Source of the DNA: Flavobacteriales bacterium
Lineage (GTDB): Bacteria > Bacteroidota > Bacteroidia > Flavobacteriales > Weeksellaceae
Direction: 5' to 3'
Length of the DNA: 48,471 nucleotides
Assembly: GCA_900770875.1 (NCBI GenBank)
Contig: CAAGLV010000207.1
Span: 1-48,471, forward strand
Within the stretch, counting starts at the first letter, position 1. Every line of letters starts with the position of its first letter. A program made the translations under genes and the position numbers. Positions 40,466-48,471 of this stretch are shown one piece after another. The notes under the pieces are model-generated. The model saw only the letters and a program-made list of their open reading frames with translations. It searched no databases and was not told the origin of the DNA.

Positions 40466-41773
40466 ATGTCAAATTTAGTTGCAATTGTAGGAAGACCAAA
40501 CGTTGGTAAATCAACTTTCTTTAACCGTTTAATCCAAAAAAGACAAGCTATCGTGGATGACACTTCTGGTGTTACTCGAGATCGTCACTATGGAAAATCG
40601 GAGTGGATTGGTAAAGAATTTACTGTAATCGATACCGGAGGGTATGTCGTTGGTTCAGATGATACCTTTGAAGAAGAGATCCGTAAGCAAGTAGAATTAG
40701 CTATCGACGAAGCAAATGTTATTTTATTCGTTGTAGATAATCAAGCTGGTTTAACGGACATGGATAAGGAAGTTGGCAACCTTTTAAGACGCACTAAGAA
40801 GCCTACATTCTTAGTTGTGAATAAGGTTGATACTAACAAAAATTTACACGATACTTACGAGTTTTATAACTTAGGTTTCGAAAAAATGCACACGATTTCT
40901 GCGATGACAGGATCGGGTACAGGTGAATTATTAGATGAAGTAGTTGAATGTTTTGAAGACGTAGTTTACGAAGATCCATACGAAGGTTTACCTCGTGTAA
41001 CAATCGTTGGACGTCCTAATGCAGGAAAATCTACTTTCATCAATGCATTATTAGGTGAAGAACGTAACATTGTTACAGATATCGCCGGAACAACTCGTGA
41101 TTCAATCGAAACACTATACAACAAATTCGGGCAAGAATTCGTATTAGTTGATACTGCCGGAATGCGTAAAAAAGGTAAAGTTAGTGAAGACTTAGAATTT
41201 TACTCTGTAATGCGTTCTATTCGTGCTATCGAAGAATGTGACGTATGTGTTTTAGTTGTTGATGCTACACGTGGTATAGAAGCTCAGGATTTAAACATCC
41301 TTTATTTAGCCGAAAGAAACAAAAAAGGTGTAGTTATCTTAATCAATAAATGGGATTTAGTTGAAAAAGAAACGAATACAATGAAAGAATTTGAAGATCA
41401 AATTCGTAGACGTATCGCTCCTTTTAACGATATTCCAATTTTATTTATTTCTGCGTTAACAAAACAACGTGTACACAAGGCTGTAGAAACATTTATTCGT
41501 GTTTACGAAAACCGTTCTCGCCGTATCCGTACAAGTAAGTTAAACGAAATTATGTTACCAATTATCGAGATTACTCCTCCTCCAGCAATTAAAGGGAAGT
41601 ACATCAAGATTAAATATGTAACACAATTACCTACAAAAACACCTCAGTTTGCATTTTTCGCGAACTTACCACAATATGTAAAAGAACCTTACAAACGTTT
41701 TATCGAAAATCATTTAAGACGTGAATTTGACTTTTCGGGTGTTCCAATCGAAATTTATTTCAGACAAAAATAA
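40466..41773 (+). CDS. der: GTPase Der (EngA), ribosome assembly
   Basis: 435 residues with two GTPase domains in tandem and a C-terminal KH-like domain. Domain 1: GRPNVGKST (8-16), DTGG, NKVD. Domain 2: GRPNAGKST, DTAGMRKKGKV, NKWD. KH-like domain from about 350 (IEITPPPAIKGKYIKIKYVTQ) to FDFSGVPIEIYFRQK. Essential factor for 50S subunit maturation. The start MSNLVAIVGRPN matches Der proteins generally, so the placement of the promoter only a few bases upstream is notable. Monocistronic. Confidence 0.97.
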   Translation: MSNLVAIVGRPNVGKSTFFNRLIQKRQAIVDDTSGVTRDRHYGKSEWIGKEFTVIDTGGYVVGSDDTFEEEIRKQVELAIDEANVILFVVDNQAGLTDMDKEVGNLLRRTKKPTFLVVNKVDTNKNLHDTYEFYNLGFEKMHTISAMTGSGTGELLDEVVECFEDVVYEDPYEGLPRVTIVGRPNAGKSTFINALLGEERNIVTDIAGTTRDSIETLYNKFGQEFVLVDTAGMRKKGKVSEDLEFYSVMRSIRAIEECDVCVLVVDATRGIEAQDLNILYLAERNKKGVVILINKWDLVEKETNTMKEFEDQIRRRIAPFNDIPILFISALTKQRVHKAVETFIRVYENRSRRIRTSKLNEIMLPIIEITPPPAIKGKYIKIKYVTQLPTKTPQFAFFANLPQYVKEPYKRFIENHLRREFDFSGVPIEIYFRQK

Positions 41774-41780
41774 TTTCTTC

Positions 41781-41809
41781 AGCCATTCCTTTTTGGGATG
41801 GCTTTTTTA
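41781..41809 (+). terminator. Terminator of der
   Basis: AGCCATTCC pairs with GGGATGGCT (one G-U) around TTTTT, followed by T residues. Confidence 0.82.
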
Positions 41810-41847
41810 TTTCTTAAAAATTTAATCGATTCGAAAAAAAGACATAA

Positions 41848-41877
41848 AAAAAACTCATCAATTACTTGATGAGTTTT
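41848..41877 (-). terminator. Terminator of tRNA-Arg
   Basis: On the minus strand AAAACTCATCAA pairs with TTGATGAGTTTT around GTAA, followed by T residues. Confidence 0.85.
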
Positions 41878-41883
41878 AGTATG

Positions 41884-41957
41884 TGACCGAGACAGGATTC
41901 AAACCTGTAACCTCTTGAGCCGTAATCAAGTGCGCTATTCAGTTGCGCCACTCGGCC
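41884..41957 (-). tRNA. tRNA-Arg(ACG)
   Basis: 74 nt on the minus strand. Acceptor GGCCGAG pairs with CTCGGTC (one G-U), discriminator A, CCA not encoded. Anticodon stem CTTGA/TCAAG, loop TTACGGC, anticodon ACG, whose A34 is normally deaminated to inosine. T arm ACAGGTTTGAATCCTGT. Confidence 0.96.
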
Positions 41958-41995
41958 ATTTAAAATATCAAACGTTTTGTTCTTTATTTCGGTTG

Positions 41996-42028
41996 CAAAT
42001 ATACGCACGTTTTTATTAAACTTCCAAA
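41996..42028 (-). promoter_or_regulatory. Promoter of tRNA-Arg
   Basis: On the minus strand TTTG (42025-42028), 21 bp, TATATTTG (41996-42003). Boxes and spacing are identical to those of tRNA-Phe. Confidence 0.8.
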
Positions 42029-42148
42029 TGTTTTTCAATAAAAATTCAATATTTTTTCTCAAACAACTGAAATACATTAAATTAAATTTTGATAATTTTT
42101 ATTCTATCATAAATCACTAACTTGTTTCCCTAAAAAAATCATCGATAA

Positions 42149-43207
42149 ATGATTAAAAAACTATTAATTGGTTCTATTTTAATTTCATTTTTTAATTGCC
42201 AAAACAAAAAAGAAATCAATCCAAACAATCAAAAGATTCAATTTGATTATGCAAAACATCTTTCGATCTCTGAAAATGACAGCACATTTGTAATTGAAGC
42301 AAACGGAAATAAAACGATCCTAACTAAAACCGATCTTCCATTTACATCGATTGTTGCCGAAAACTCTGCCGCAATCGCTTATTTAAACGAATTAGAGGCT
42401 TTAAATGCAATAAAAGGTGTTGTTGATGCAAATTACATTTACAACGAAAATATAAAGCAGAAAATCGCTAATAAATCGGTTTTAGAAGTTGGTAACAATA
42501 GCGAACTTTTTTTAGAAACAATTTTAAAACTAAAACCTCAGTTGGTTATCGGAAATTCGAATCCTGCTTTTGCTAAATTTCATCAACAATTAGAAAACAA
42601 CGGCATCAAAGTTTTATATATCGACGAATACAAAGAAAACAATCCTTTAGGAAGATTAGAATATCTTAAACTTTTTGGATTACTTGTAAATAAAGAAGAT
42701 TTAGCTGAAAAACAAGTAGAAAAGATTGCGAATAACTACGATTCGATTAAACAAATTATCCAAACCAACGGAAAAGGCAATGTAAAAACGTTGCTTAATA
42801 CGATGTACGGCGATATTTGGTATTTACCAACCGGCAATTTGTTACAAGCTAAAATTATCGACGATGCAAAAGGGAATTACATTTTTAAACAAAATACAGG
42901 CGATGCAAGTTTAAACTTAACATTCGAAGAAGTTTATTTACAAGGGAAAAACGCCAATTATTGGCTTAACACCAATTTTAGCTCTTTAAATCAAATAAAA
43001 GCTTCTAATCCTAATTATATTTGGTTTAATGCTTACAAATTAGGGAATGTTTATAATCCTGATAAACGAAGCACAACAAATGGAGCAATGGATTATTACG
43101 AGCAAGGAATTATTCGTCCCGATATTATTTTAAATGATTTAGGTAAAATATTTTATCCCGAACTTTTCCCGAATTACGAATTGTATTTTTATCGTCAACT
43201 TAAATAA
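42149..43207 (+). CDS. ABC-transporter substrate-binding lipoprotein for a metal chelate (BtuF/FepB type)
   Basis: 352 residues. Signal MIKKLLIGSILISFFN with lipobox Cys at 17. The chelate-receptor fold is seen in ITLTKTDLPFTSIVAEN-like strands, LNELEALNAIKGVVD, LKLKPQLVIGNS and NNPLGRLEYLKLFGLL (the long helix between lobes). Binds ferric siderophore, heme or cobalamin and hands it to an inner-membrane ABC permease. No permease, ATPase or TonB receptor gene is adjacent; the gene is monocistronic, so the rest of the system must be elsewhere. Confidence 0.82.
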   Translation: MIKKLLIGSILISFFNCQNKKEINPNNQKIQFDYAKHLSISENDSTFVIEANGNKTILTKTDLPFTSIVAENSAAIAYLNELEALNAIKGVVDANYIYNENIKQKIANKSVLEVGNNSELFLETILKLKPQLVIGNSNPAFAKFHQQLENNGIKVLYIDEYKENNPLGRLEYLKLFGLLVNKEDLAEKQVEKIANNYDSIKQIIQTNGKGNVKTLLNTMYGDIWYLPTGNLLQAKIIDDAKGNYIFKQNTGDASLNLTFEEVYLQGKNANYWLNTNFSSLNQIKASNPNYIWFNAYKLGNVYNPDKRSTTNGAMDYYEQGIIRPDIILNDLGKIFYPELFPNYELYFYRQLK

Positions 43208-43233
43208 AAAAAGGAGCTTTAAAGCTCCTTTTT
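43206..43233. terminator. Bidirectional terminator between the binding lipoprotein and pheS
   Basis: AAAAAGGAGCTTT and AAAGCTCCTTTTT form a perfect inverted repeat. Confidence 0.85.
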
Positions 43234-43253
43234 CTGTATTATTTTAAATTCGA

Positions 43254-44273
43254 TTAGAATAACTCAGACTTGAATTGCTCTAAGAAACGAACGTCATTTT
43301 CTGTATATAAACGGATATCTCCAATTTGGTATAATAATAAAGCGATACGCTCAATTCCCATTCCAAATGCATAACCAGAATAAACCTCAGGGTCGATATT
43401 TACATTTTTTAATACGTTTGGATCAATCATACCACAACCCATAATCTCTAACCAACCTGTACCTTTTGTCATACGGTAATCTGTTTCGGTTTCTAATCCC
43501 CAATACACATCAACTTCGGCAGAAGGTTCTGTAAATGGGAAATAAGATGGACGTAAACGAATTTCTGATTTACCAAATAACTCTTGCGTAAAGTAACTTA
43601 ACGTTTGTTTTAAATCGGCAAACGAAACACCTTTATCAATGTATAAACCTTCGATTTGGTGGAACATCATGTGCGAACGAGACGAAATTGCTTCGTTACG
43701 GTAAACACGTCCTGGCGCTAAGAAACGCATTGGTGGCTCGTGGTTTTCCATATGACGAATTTGTACAGACGATGTGTGCGTACGTAAAACGATATCTGGA
43801 TCTTGTTCGATGAAGAATGTATCTTGCATATCGCGTGCTGGGTGATATGTAGGTAAATTTAACGCTGTAAAGTTATGCCAATCATCTTCGATTTCTGGAC
43901 CTTCAGAAACACCAAAACCAATACGTTTAAAAATCTCTAAGATTCTGTTTTTTGTAATGTTAATTGGATGGCGAGATCCTAAAGTAAATGGTTCTCCCGG
44001 ACGTGTTAAATCTAATCCTGCATCGTTAGCTCCATCTGCAGAGATAGCTTCTTTAAGAACTGTCGCTTTTTCTGTTGCTAATGTTTTTAATTCATTTACA
44101 ACTTGACCAAATTCTTTCTTCTCTTCGTTAGGAACTGCTTTGAATTGTGCAAACAAGTCATTTAAAATTCCTTTTTTACCTAAAAATTTAATTCTAAACT
44201 CCTCTATTTCGGCAGCATTTGTCGAATGGAAGTTTTTAACTTCTTCTATATATTGTTTGATTTGGTCAATCAT
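43254..44273 (-). CDS. pheS: Phenylalanyl-tRNA synthetase alpha subunit
   Basis: 339 residues. The N-terminal coiled coil (about 1-90) is followed by the class II catalytic domain: RVYRNEAISSRSHMMFHQIEG (motif 2 region), FGKSEIRLRPSYFPFTEPSAEVDVY, GWLEIMGCGMIDPNVL and FGMGIERIALLLY (motif 3). Charges tRNA-Phe together with PheT, whose gene is not in the window, so the subunits are unlinked here. A good consensus promoter lies just upstream; no leader peptide or attenuator was seen. Confidence 0.96.
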   Translation of the reverse strand: MIDQIKQYIEEVKNFHSTNAAEIEEFRIKFLGKKGILNDLFAQFKAVPNEEKKEFGQVVNELKTLATEKATVLKEAISADGANDAGLDLTRPGEPFTLGSRHPINITKNRILEIFKRIGFGVSEGPEIEDDWHNFTALNLPTYHPARDMQDTFFIEQDPDIVLRTHTSSVQIRHMENHEPPMRFLAPGRVYRNEAISSRSHMMFHQIEGLYIDKGVSFADLKQTLSYFTQELFGKSEIRLRPSYFPFTEPSAEVDVYWGLETETDYRMTKGTGWLEIMGCGMIDPNVLKNVNIDPEVYSGYAFGMGIERIALLLYQIGDIRLYTENDVRFLEQFKSELF

Positions 44274-44294
44274 AATTTAAAACCGATTTGGATA

Positions 44295-44326
44295 CAAATT
44301 TAACAGATTTAAAAACTTAAATCAAA
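44295..44326 (-). promoter_or_regulatory. Promoter of pheS
   Basis: On the minus strand TTTG (44323-44326), 20 bp, TAAATTTG (44295-44302), 21 bp before the ATG. Confidence 0.7.
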
Positions 44327-44363
44327 TTATTGAAATATATTTATGTATAAACTTGATTTAAAA

Positions 44364-44399
44364 TAAAAAAATCCTTCTAAGTTTTCACTTAGAAGGATT
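44364..44399 (-). terminator. Terminator of the acpP-fabF-rnc-pyk operon
   Basis: On the minus strand ATCCTTCTAAG pairs with CTTAGAAGGAT and is followed by seven T. It lies about 25 bp beyond the pyk stop. Confidence 0.85.
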
Positions 44400-44424
44400 A
44401 CTATTTTTACAGCTGTACAAAAAA

Positions 44425-45867
44425 TTAAACCATCGAAATACGTAACGTATTTGTGATTCCTTTTTCGAAAGCTGGCATTGCATTCATATTAATAATATAA
44501 TCACCATAATCTACATATCCTTGGTTTTTAGCCAAGATATTAACCTCTGTAACTGTTTGGTCTGTAGATGTGTCGCGCGGATCGTAATTAATTGCTTTTA
44601 CACCCCAAATTAAGTTTAACATTCTGTTAATACGTTTACTTGGGTTATAAACTAAAATATATGCATTTGGACGGTGAGACGAAATCTGAAAAGCTGTGTA
44701 TCCCGAATAAGTTAAAGTTGCAATGGCCTTTGCTCCTGTTTGTGCTACCATTTGCGCTGCATTATAGCACACGATATCTGTTACAAAACGTTCGTTTTTA
44801 ACTTTTGGCATATGTTCAGGAATATTGATATGATCATCATCTTCTACAGTTTGTAAAATCTTAGTCATTTTTTCAATAACCTGTACAGGATACATCCCTA
44901 CAGATGTTTCTCCAGATAACATTACAGCATCTGCTCCATCAAAAACGGCATTAGCAACGTCCGAAACTTCGGCACGAGTTGGTGTTAAACTCGAAATCAT
45001 TGTTTCCATCATTTGTGTTGCAACGATTACTGGTTTACGTGCTAATTTGGCTTTATCAATTAATTGTTTTTGTGCTTTTGGTACAATTTCGAACGGAACT
45101 TCTACTCCTAAATCTCCACGAGCTACCATTAATCCGTCAGAATATTTTAAGATTTCGTCTATATTTTCTAACGCTTCTGGTTTTTCTATTTTCGAGATAA
45201 TCGGAATTTTAAATGTACAATGCGCTGCAATAAATTCTTGCAAATCAACAACATCTTGTCCTGATCGTACAAATGATAATGCAAACCAATCGACACGATT
45301 TTCGATCGCAAATTTTGCATCTTCTTTATCTTTTTCTGTTAAAGCTGGTAAAGAAATTTTTGTATTTGGTAAGTTAACTCCTTTTTTAGAGCGTAATGGA
45401 CCTCCTTGGATTGTTTCTGCTTTAACAGTATCAACACCATTTGTTTCTATTACTTTTAAGATTAACTTCCCATCATCAATTAAGATGTTTTCTCCTACTT
45501 GGACATCTTGTGCGAAACGTTGATAAGTCATAAAAACTTTTTCGTTCGTTCCGATTAATTCTTCGTTTGTAAAAGTTAAAATATCGCCCGGATTAATTAC
45601 AAAATCCTCGTGCTCCATTTTACCAATACGTAATTTTGGTCCTTGTAAATCGGCTAAAATTGCAGTGTTATATCCAAACTCATCGTTTAATTGATGAATT
45701 GTATCTATTTTCTTCTTTACGTCCTCGTAATCAGCATGCGAAAAATTGATACGAAATACATCTGTACCTTTTTTCATCATCTCTAAAATAATTTCGGGAC
45801 GTTCTGTTGCAGGACCTAAAGTCGCTACAATTTTTGTTTTTTTAAGATAGTTTTTGTCGTAAACCAT
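44425..45867 (-). CDS. pyk: Pyruvate kinase
   Basis: 480 residues. TKIVATLGPAT at the N-terminus, FRINFSHA, the active-site Lys in IPIISKIEKPEALEN (about 225-240), the Mg/substrate loop MVARGDLGVEVP, and the helix VATQMMETMISSLTPTRAEV are all in order; the C-terminal domain (about 340-480) is complete. Converts PEP and ADP to pyruvate and ATP in glycolysis. Last gene of an operon with fatty-acid and RNase III genes, a conserved Flavobacteriia arrangement. It starts 30 bp after the IPExxxVDY gene. Confidence 0.97.
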   Translation of the reverse strand: MVYDKNYLKKTKIVATLGPATERPEIILEMMKKGTDVFRINFSHADYEDVKKKIDTIHQLNDEFGYNTAILADLQGPKLRIGKMEHEDFVINPGDILTFTNEELIGTNEKVFMTYQRFAQDVQVGENILIDDGKLILKVIETNGVDTVKAETIQGGPLRSKKGVNLPNTKISLPALTEKDKEDAKFAIENRVDWFALSFVRSGQDVVDLQEFIAAHCTFKIPIISKIEKPEALENIDEILKYSDGLMVARGDLGVEVPFEIVPKAQKQLIDKAKLARKPVIVATQMMETMISSLTPTRAEVSDVANAVFDGADAVMLSGETSVGMYPVQVIEKMTKILQTVEDDDHINIPEHMPKVKNERFVTDIVCYNAAQMVAQTGAKAIATLTYSGYTAFQISSHRPNAYILVYNPSKRINRMLNLIWGVKAINYDPRDTSTDQTVTEVNILAKNQGYVDYGDYIINMNAMPAFEKGITNTLRISMV

Positions 45868-45897
45868 ATTTTTTCCTCTTTTTTTCTGTTTTAAAAT

Positions 45898-46356
45898 TTA
45901 GAATATTAATCGATTTGCATCATCAATCGTATCAATATCGTAAATTTCAATTTTACTTATAAAATTATTGGTTTTGAAGGGAATAATCAAATTTTCGATA
46001 TCATCTTCCCAACCTTCAACTTTCAAGACATAATTGCAGCTCTTATACTTTTGTATAAGAGGAAAATCGGCCTGAAAAAGTTGAGATAAATCTACTTCTT
46101 TATTTTTAAAAATAGATTCTATTGGGCGATTTTTTATGATGTAATAATCTACTTTATTGAAAGAATCGTGCCAATAGAAGGTAGAAAAAAAGAATTCTTG
46201 ATTATTTACCAAGATATCTAAATCTTTGATTCGATAAAACTTAGTATTAAACTCTTGGTTTAAGTGATAGATAAATTGAAAGGAAGATTCGAAAGAAGAA
46301 TTTACTCCTACTAACTGAAAATCTATAAAATCATCTAATAAGAGGTATTCTGCCAT
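45898..46356 (-). CDS. IPExxxVDY-family protein (Bacteroidota-specific, function unknown)
   Basis: 152 residues, soluble. Identified mostly from its fixed place between rnc and pyk and from the pattern LLDDFIDFQLVGVNS near the N-terminus and NKVDYYIIKNR (67-77 region). Of the family's naming motif the VDY part is present, but the IPE part is replaced by HDS (WHDSFNKVDY). KSCNYVLKVEGW and a strand-rich end follow. No biochemical role is known for the family. It starts 5 bp after the rnc stop, so the genes are co-transcribed. Confidence 0.72.
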   Translation of the reverse strand: MAEYLLLDDFIDFQLVGVNSSFESSFQFIYHLNQEFNTKFYRIKDLDILVNNQEFFFSTFYWHDSFNKVDYYIIKNRPIESIFKNKEVDLSQLFQADFPLIQKYKSCNYVLKVEGWEDDIENLIIPFKTNNFISKIEIYDIDTIDDANRLIF

Positions 46357-46361
46357 CCGAA

Positions 46362-47114
46362 CTATATTTTATCCATTTTTTTCTGCAACATATAATAAGC
46401 TCTTTTAGAGGCGCTTTCTTCGGCTTTTTTCTTAGAAGTTCCTCGTCCTTTTGCTATTACTTTGTCGTTTAATCGTATTACTGATACAAATACTTGTAGG
46501 TCTTCTGCGTTTTGTTCCTCGAAGGTATTAAACTTTAAAGTGTTTCTCGTTTTTTGGCTCCATTCTAAAATCAAAGATTTATGACTTGTAATGGTAAGCT
46601 CTAAACGATCTAAATCGCCATGAAGATCTATAATTTTAGATTTGATGAAGTTTTCTACCGCTTCTGGGCCTTTATCTACATAAATTGCACCAACTAAAGC
46701 TTCTAACAAATCTCCATTTACATCTTCTCCTAAATTGGCATGATTGTTTTTAGGTTCTAAATAAGTTAGTAAACCTAATTCTTTCGAGATGCCATTTAAT
46801 TGCTTACGCGAAACAATTTTCGATCGCATTTTTGTTAAGTAACCTTCTTGCTGATCCGGAGCTTTAAAATATAAATGTGTTGCAGCAGAAGCACCAAGTA
46901 ATGCATCTCCCAAAAATTCTAATCTTTCAAAATTTATGCTATTTCCTTTTTCGTCCTTTTTCTGCGCAGAACGGTGGGTAAAAGCTTCCTTAAAAACTTC
47001 TACATTTTGAGGATAATAACCTAGTATCGAATTTAAATATTCTATTAAAGGTGCATCTTCTGCAGCTTTAATTGGTTTTTTTTTAAAAGAAAATAATTTT
47101 TTCAGGAAAAACAT
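46362..47114 (-). CDS. rnc: Ribonuclease III
   Basis: 250 residues. The RNase III signature NFERLEFLGDALLG is at 61-74 with catalytic Glu/Asp, and the second acidic pair is in GEDVNGDLLEALVGAIYVD. The double-stranded-RNA-binding domain (about 180-247) ends GRGTSKKKAEESASKRAYYML. An N-terminal basic extension (FFLKKLFSFKKKP) precedes the catalytic domain. Cuts double-stranded rRNA precursors and structured mRNAs. Its ATG shares one base with the fabF stop (TAATG), which signals translational coupling. Confidence 0.96.
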   Translation of the reverse strand: MFFLKKLFSFKKKPIKAAEDAPLIEYLNSILGYYPQNVEVFKEAFTHRSAQKKDEKGNSINFERLEFLGDALLGASAATHLYFKAPDQQEGYLTKMRSKIVSRKQLNGISKELGLLTYLEPKNNHANLGEDVNGDLLEALVGAIYVDKGPEAVENFIKSKIIDLHGDLDRLELTITSHKSLILEWSQKTRNTLKFNTFEEQNAEDLQVFVSVIRLNDKVIAKGRGTSKKKAEESASKRAYYMLQKKMDKI

Positions 47115-48367
47115 TACTTATACTTCTTAAATATCACACATGCATTGTGTCCACCAAATCCAAATGTATTGCTTAAAGCGTGGTTAACCACTTTTTCTTT
47201 TGCTACATTAAATGTATAATCTATTTTAGGATCTAAATTTTCGTCGTCCGTAAAATGATTAATTGTTGGCGGTACAATGTCATTTTTAACTGCACTAATC
47301 GCTGCGATTGCTTCTATAATACCTGCGGCACCTAGTAAGTGACCTGTCATCGATTTAGTTGAGTTAATTTGCATATTGTAAGCGTTTTCACCAAATAATT
47401 TAGTGATTGCTTTTGATTCTGCTATATCTCCTAACGGAGTTGATGTTCCGTGCATATTGATGTGGTCGATATCTGCAACTGTTATGTTTGCATCGGCTAA
47501 TGCATTTTTCATCACGTTAAATGCACCTAATCCTTCTGGATGTGGAGCTGTTAAGTGATGTGCATCTGCTGATAAACCAGATCCAACTAATTCTGCATAA
47601 ATCTTAGCTCCACGTGCAACTGCGTGCTCGTATTCTTCTAAGATGATACATCCTCCACCTTCACCCATAATAAATCCGTCGCGATCTTTGTCGAATGGAC
47701 GAGATGCTGTTTTAGGATCATCATTACGAGTAGATAAAGCATGTAATGCATTAAATCCACCAATACTTGCTTGTGTTATGGCTGCTTCGGAACCACCAGT
47801 TACAATTGCATCTGCTTTACCTAATTGGATAAGCATATATGCATCGATAATGGCGTTTGTAGAAGAGGCACAAGCCGAAACTGTTGTATAATTTGGTCCC
47901 ATAAAACCAAATTCCATTGAGATATGACCTGGAGTTATATCTGCAATCATTTTTGGGATGAAGAAAGGATTGAAACGTGGTGTTCCGTTCCCTGTTGCGT
48001 AATTAGTAACTTCTTCTTCAAATGTTTGGATTCCTCCAATACCTGAACCCCAAATTACACCTATACGCTCTTTGTTTACGTTGGCATCATCTAAAATACC
48101 ACTGTCTTTAACAGCTTCTCTTGCAGGCACAATCCCTAATTGGGCGCAACGATCTAATTTACGAGCTTCTTTACGATCGAAATGATCTTCGATGTTGAAG
48201 TTCTTAACCTCGCATGCAAATTGTGTTTTAAAAAGAGAGGCGTCAAATAGCGTAATAGGCGCAGCGCCACTTACACCATTCTTTAACGCTTCCCAGTATT
48301 CTGGATAAGTGTTTCCGATTGGTGTAAGGGCACCTAAACCTGTTACTACTACTCTTTTTAATTCCAT
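47114..48367 (-). CDS. fabF: Beta-ketoacyl-ACP synthase II
   Basis: 417 residues, thiolase-fold condensing enzyme of type II fatty-acid synthesis. Catalytic triad: C166 in VSACASSTNA, H306 in NMHGTSTPLGD and H343 in SMTGHLLGAAG; K338 and the C-terminal GFGGHNA complete the active site. Elongates acyl-ACP with malonyl-ACP in the cytosol. acpP is directly upstream with an 18-bp gap and rnc follows with a one-base overlap. Confidence 0.97.
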   Translation of the reverse strand: MELKRVVVTGLGALTPIGNTYPEYWEALKNGVSGAAPITLFDASLFKTQFACEVKNFNIEDHFDRKEARKLDRCAQLGIVPAREAVKDSGILDDANVNKERIGVIWGSGIGGIQTFEEEVTNYATGNGTPRFNPFFIPKMIADITPGHISMEFGFMGPNYTTVSACASSTNAIIDAYMLIQLGKADAIVTGGSEAAITQASIGGFNALHALSTRNDDPKTASRPFDKDRDGFIMGEGGGCIILEEYEHAVARGAKIYAELVGSGLSADAHHLTAPHPEGLGAFNVMKNALADANITVADIDHINMHGTSTPLGDIAESKAITKLFGENAYNMQINSTKSMTGHLLGAAGIIEAIAAISAVKNDIVPPTINHFTDDENLDPKIDYTFNVAKEKVVNHALSNTFGFGGHNACVIFKKYK

Positions 48368-48385
48368 AAATAGGATAAGGAATTA

Positions 48386-48471
48386 TTACTTGTTTAAGTC
48401 TTCGATGTATTTAACAGCTTGACCTACAGTAGAGATTTTTTCAGCTTGATCGTCTGGAATTTGGATATCAA
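48386..48471 (-). CDS. acpP: Acyl carrier protein, C-terminal part (partial)
   Basis: The last 27 codons are in the window: DIQIPDDQAEKISTVGQAVK and then YIEDLNK before the stop. This is the helix III-IV end of ACP, including the conserved IPD(D/E)xA and KISTVG turn. The phosphopantetheine-serine region (DSL) lies outside the window. ACP carries growing acyl chains for FabF, whose gene is next in the operon. Confidence 0.93.
   Translation of the reverse strand, partial: DIQIPDDQAEKISTVGQAVKYIEDLNK

Noticed and set aside
41862..42077. 71-codon reading frame on the minus strand
   Set aside because: It runs through the tRNA-Arg gene and its promoter and terminator; no protein features.
1..48471. 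Mobile element, prophage, defence island or CRISPR array
   Set aside because: No transposase, integrase, recombinase, cas gene, terminal repeats or regularly spaced repeats were seen; both tRNA genes have no integrase or duplicated 3' end beside them.

Overview
The window looks like the chromosome of an AT-rich member of the Flavobacteriia (phylum Bacteroidota), perhaps Weeksellaceae or Flavobacteriaceae; the exact genus cannot be read from it. The evidence is a gldH gliding/type IX secretion lipoprotein gene next to a RicT-type PSP1 gene and a class A penicillin-binding protein, the gene order acpP-fabF-rnc-IPExxxVDY-pyk, promoters of the Bacteroidota type (TTTG, about 20 bp, TAnnTTTG), almost no Shine-Dalgarno sequences, and a tmRNA tag GNEEYALAA. 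No insertion sequence, prophage, integrase or CRISPR array was found. The content is mostly core genome with small islands of lineage-specific lipoprotein and membrane genes.

Layout. 1-90 is the Tyr-rich tail of a capsular tyrosine kinase. 152-4373 carries a SpoU-type RNA methyltransferase, a U32-family protein with its own ferredoxin, and a radical-SAM gene paired with 5-formyl-THF cyclo-ligase. 4337-6533 holds an uncharacterised envelope pair (single-pass membrane protein plus lipoprotein) diverging from a small acidic lipoprotein; the intergenic region between them is rich in repeats. 6604-12339 has a zinc alcohol dehydrogenase, a class I methyltransferase, a secreted prolyl oligopeptidase and HMG-CoA synthase. 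12463-14957 has HdeD-like and SPFH membrane proteins, two tandemly duplicated tiny membrane proteins (one of them, 14134-14313, easily missed), and a DUF59 Fe-S assembly factor. 15410-17118 is a PhoB/PhoR-like two-component pair. 17624-20479 is leuS. 20556-24726 is a block of unknown exported or lipid-anchored proteins ending in a membrane-spanning TPR-AraC regulator that diverges from two small lipoprotein genes. 24794-25189 is tmRNA (ssrA). 25333-28814 carries an aldehyde dehydrogenase with its DUF779 partner, and gltX. 28952-34240 carries an MBL hydrolase and ricT-gldH-PBP1A. 34280-38084 has metG, a GNAT and an outer-membrane beta-barrel candidate. tRNA-Phe follows, then a cupin/cytidylyltransferase pair, an AEC transporter, der, tRNA-Arg, a metal-chelate-binding lipoprotein and pheS. 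The window ends in the pyk, IPExxxVDY, rnc, fabF, acpP operon, read on the minus strand.

Translation is strongly represented (leuS, gltX, metG, pheS, two tRNAs, tmRNA, der, rnc, SpoU methyltransferase, U32 protein). Envelope biogenesis is the second theme. Almost every convergent gene pair shares one bidirectional hairpin terminator.

No obvious new defence or mobile system is present. The best candidates for undescribed biology are the 4337-6032 envelope pair, the TPR-AraC regulator with its divergent lipoproteins, the duplicated mini-membrane proteins upstream of the SPFH gene, and a perfect 11-bp inverted repeat lying inside the tRNA-Phe promoter.
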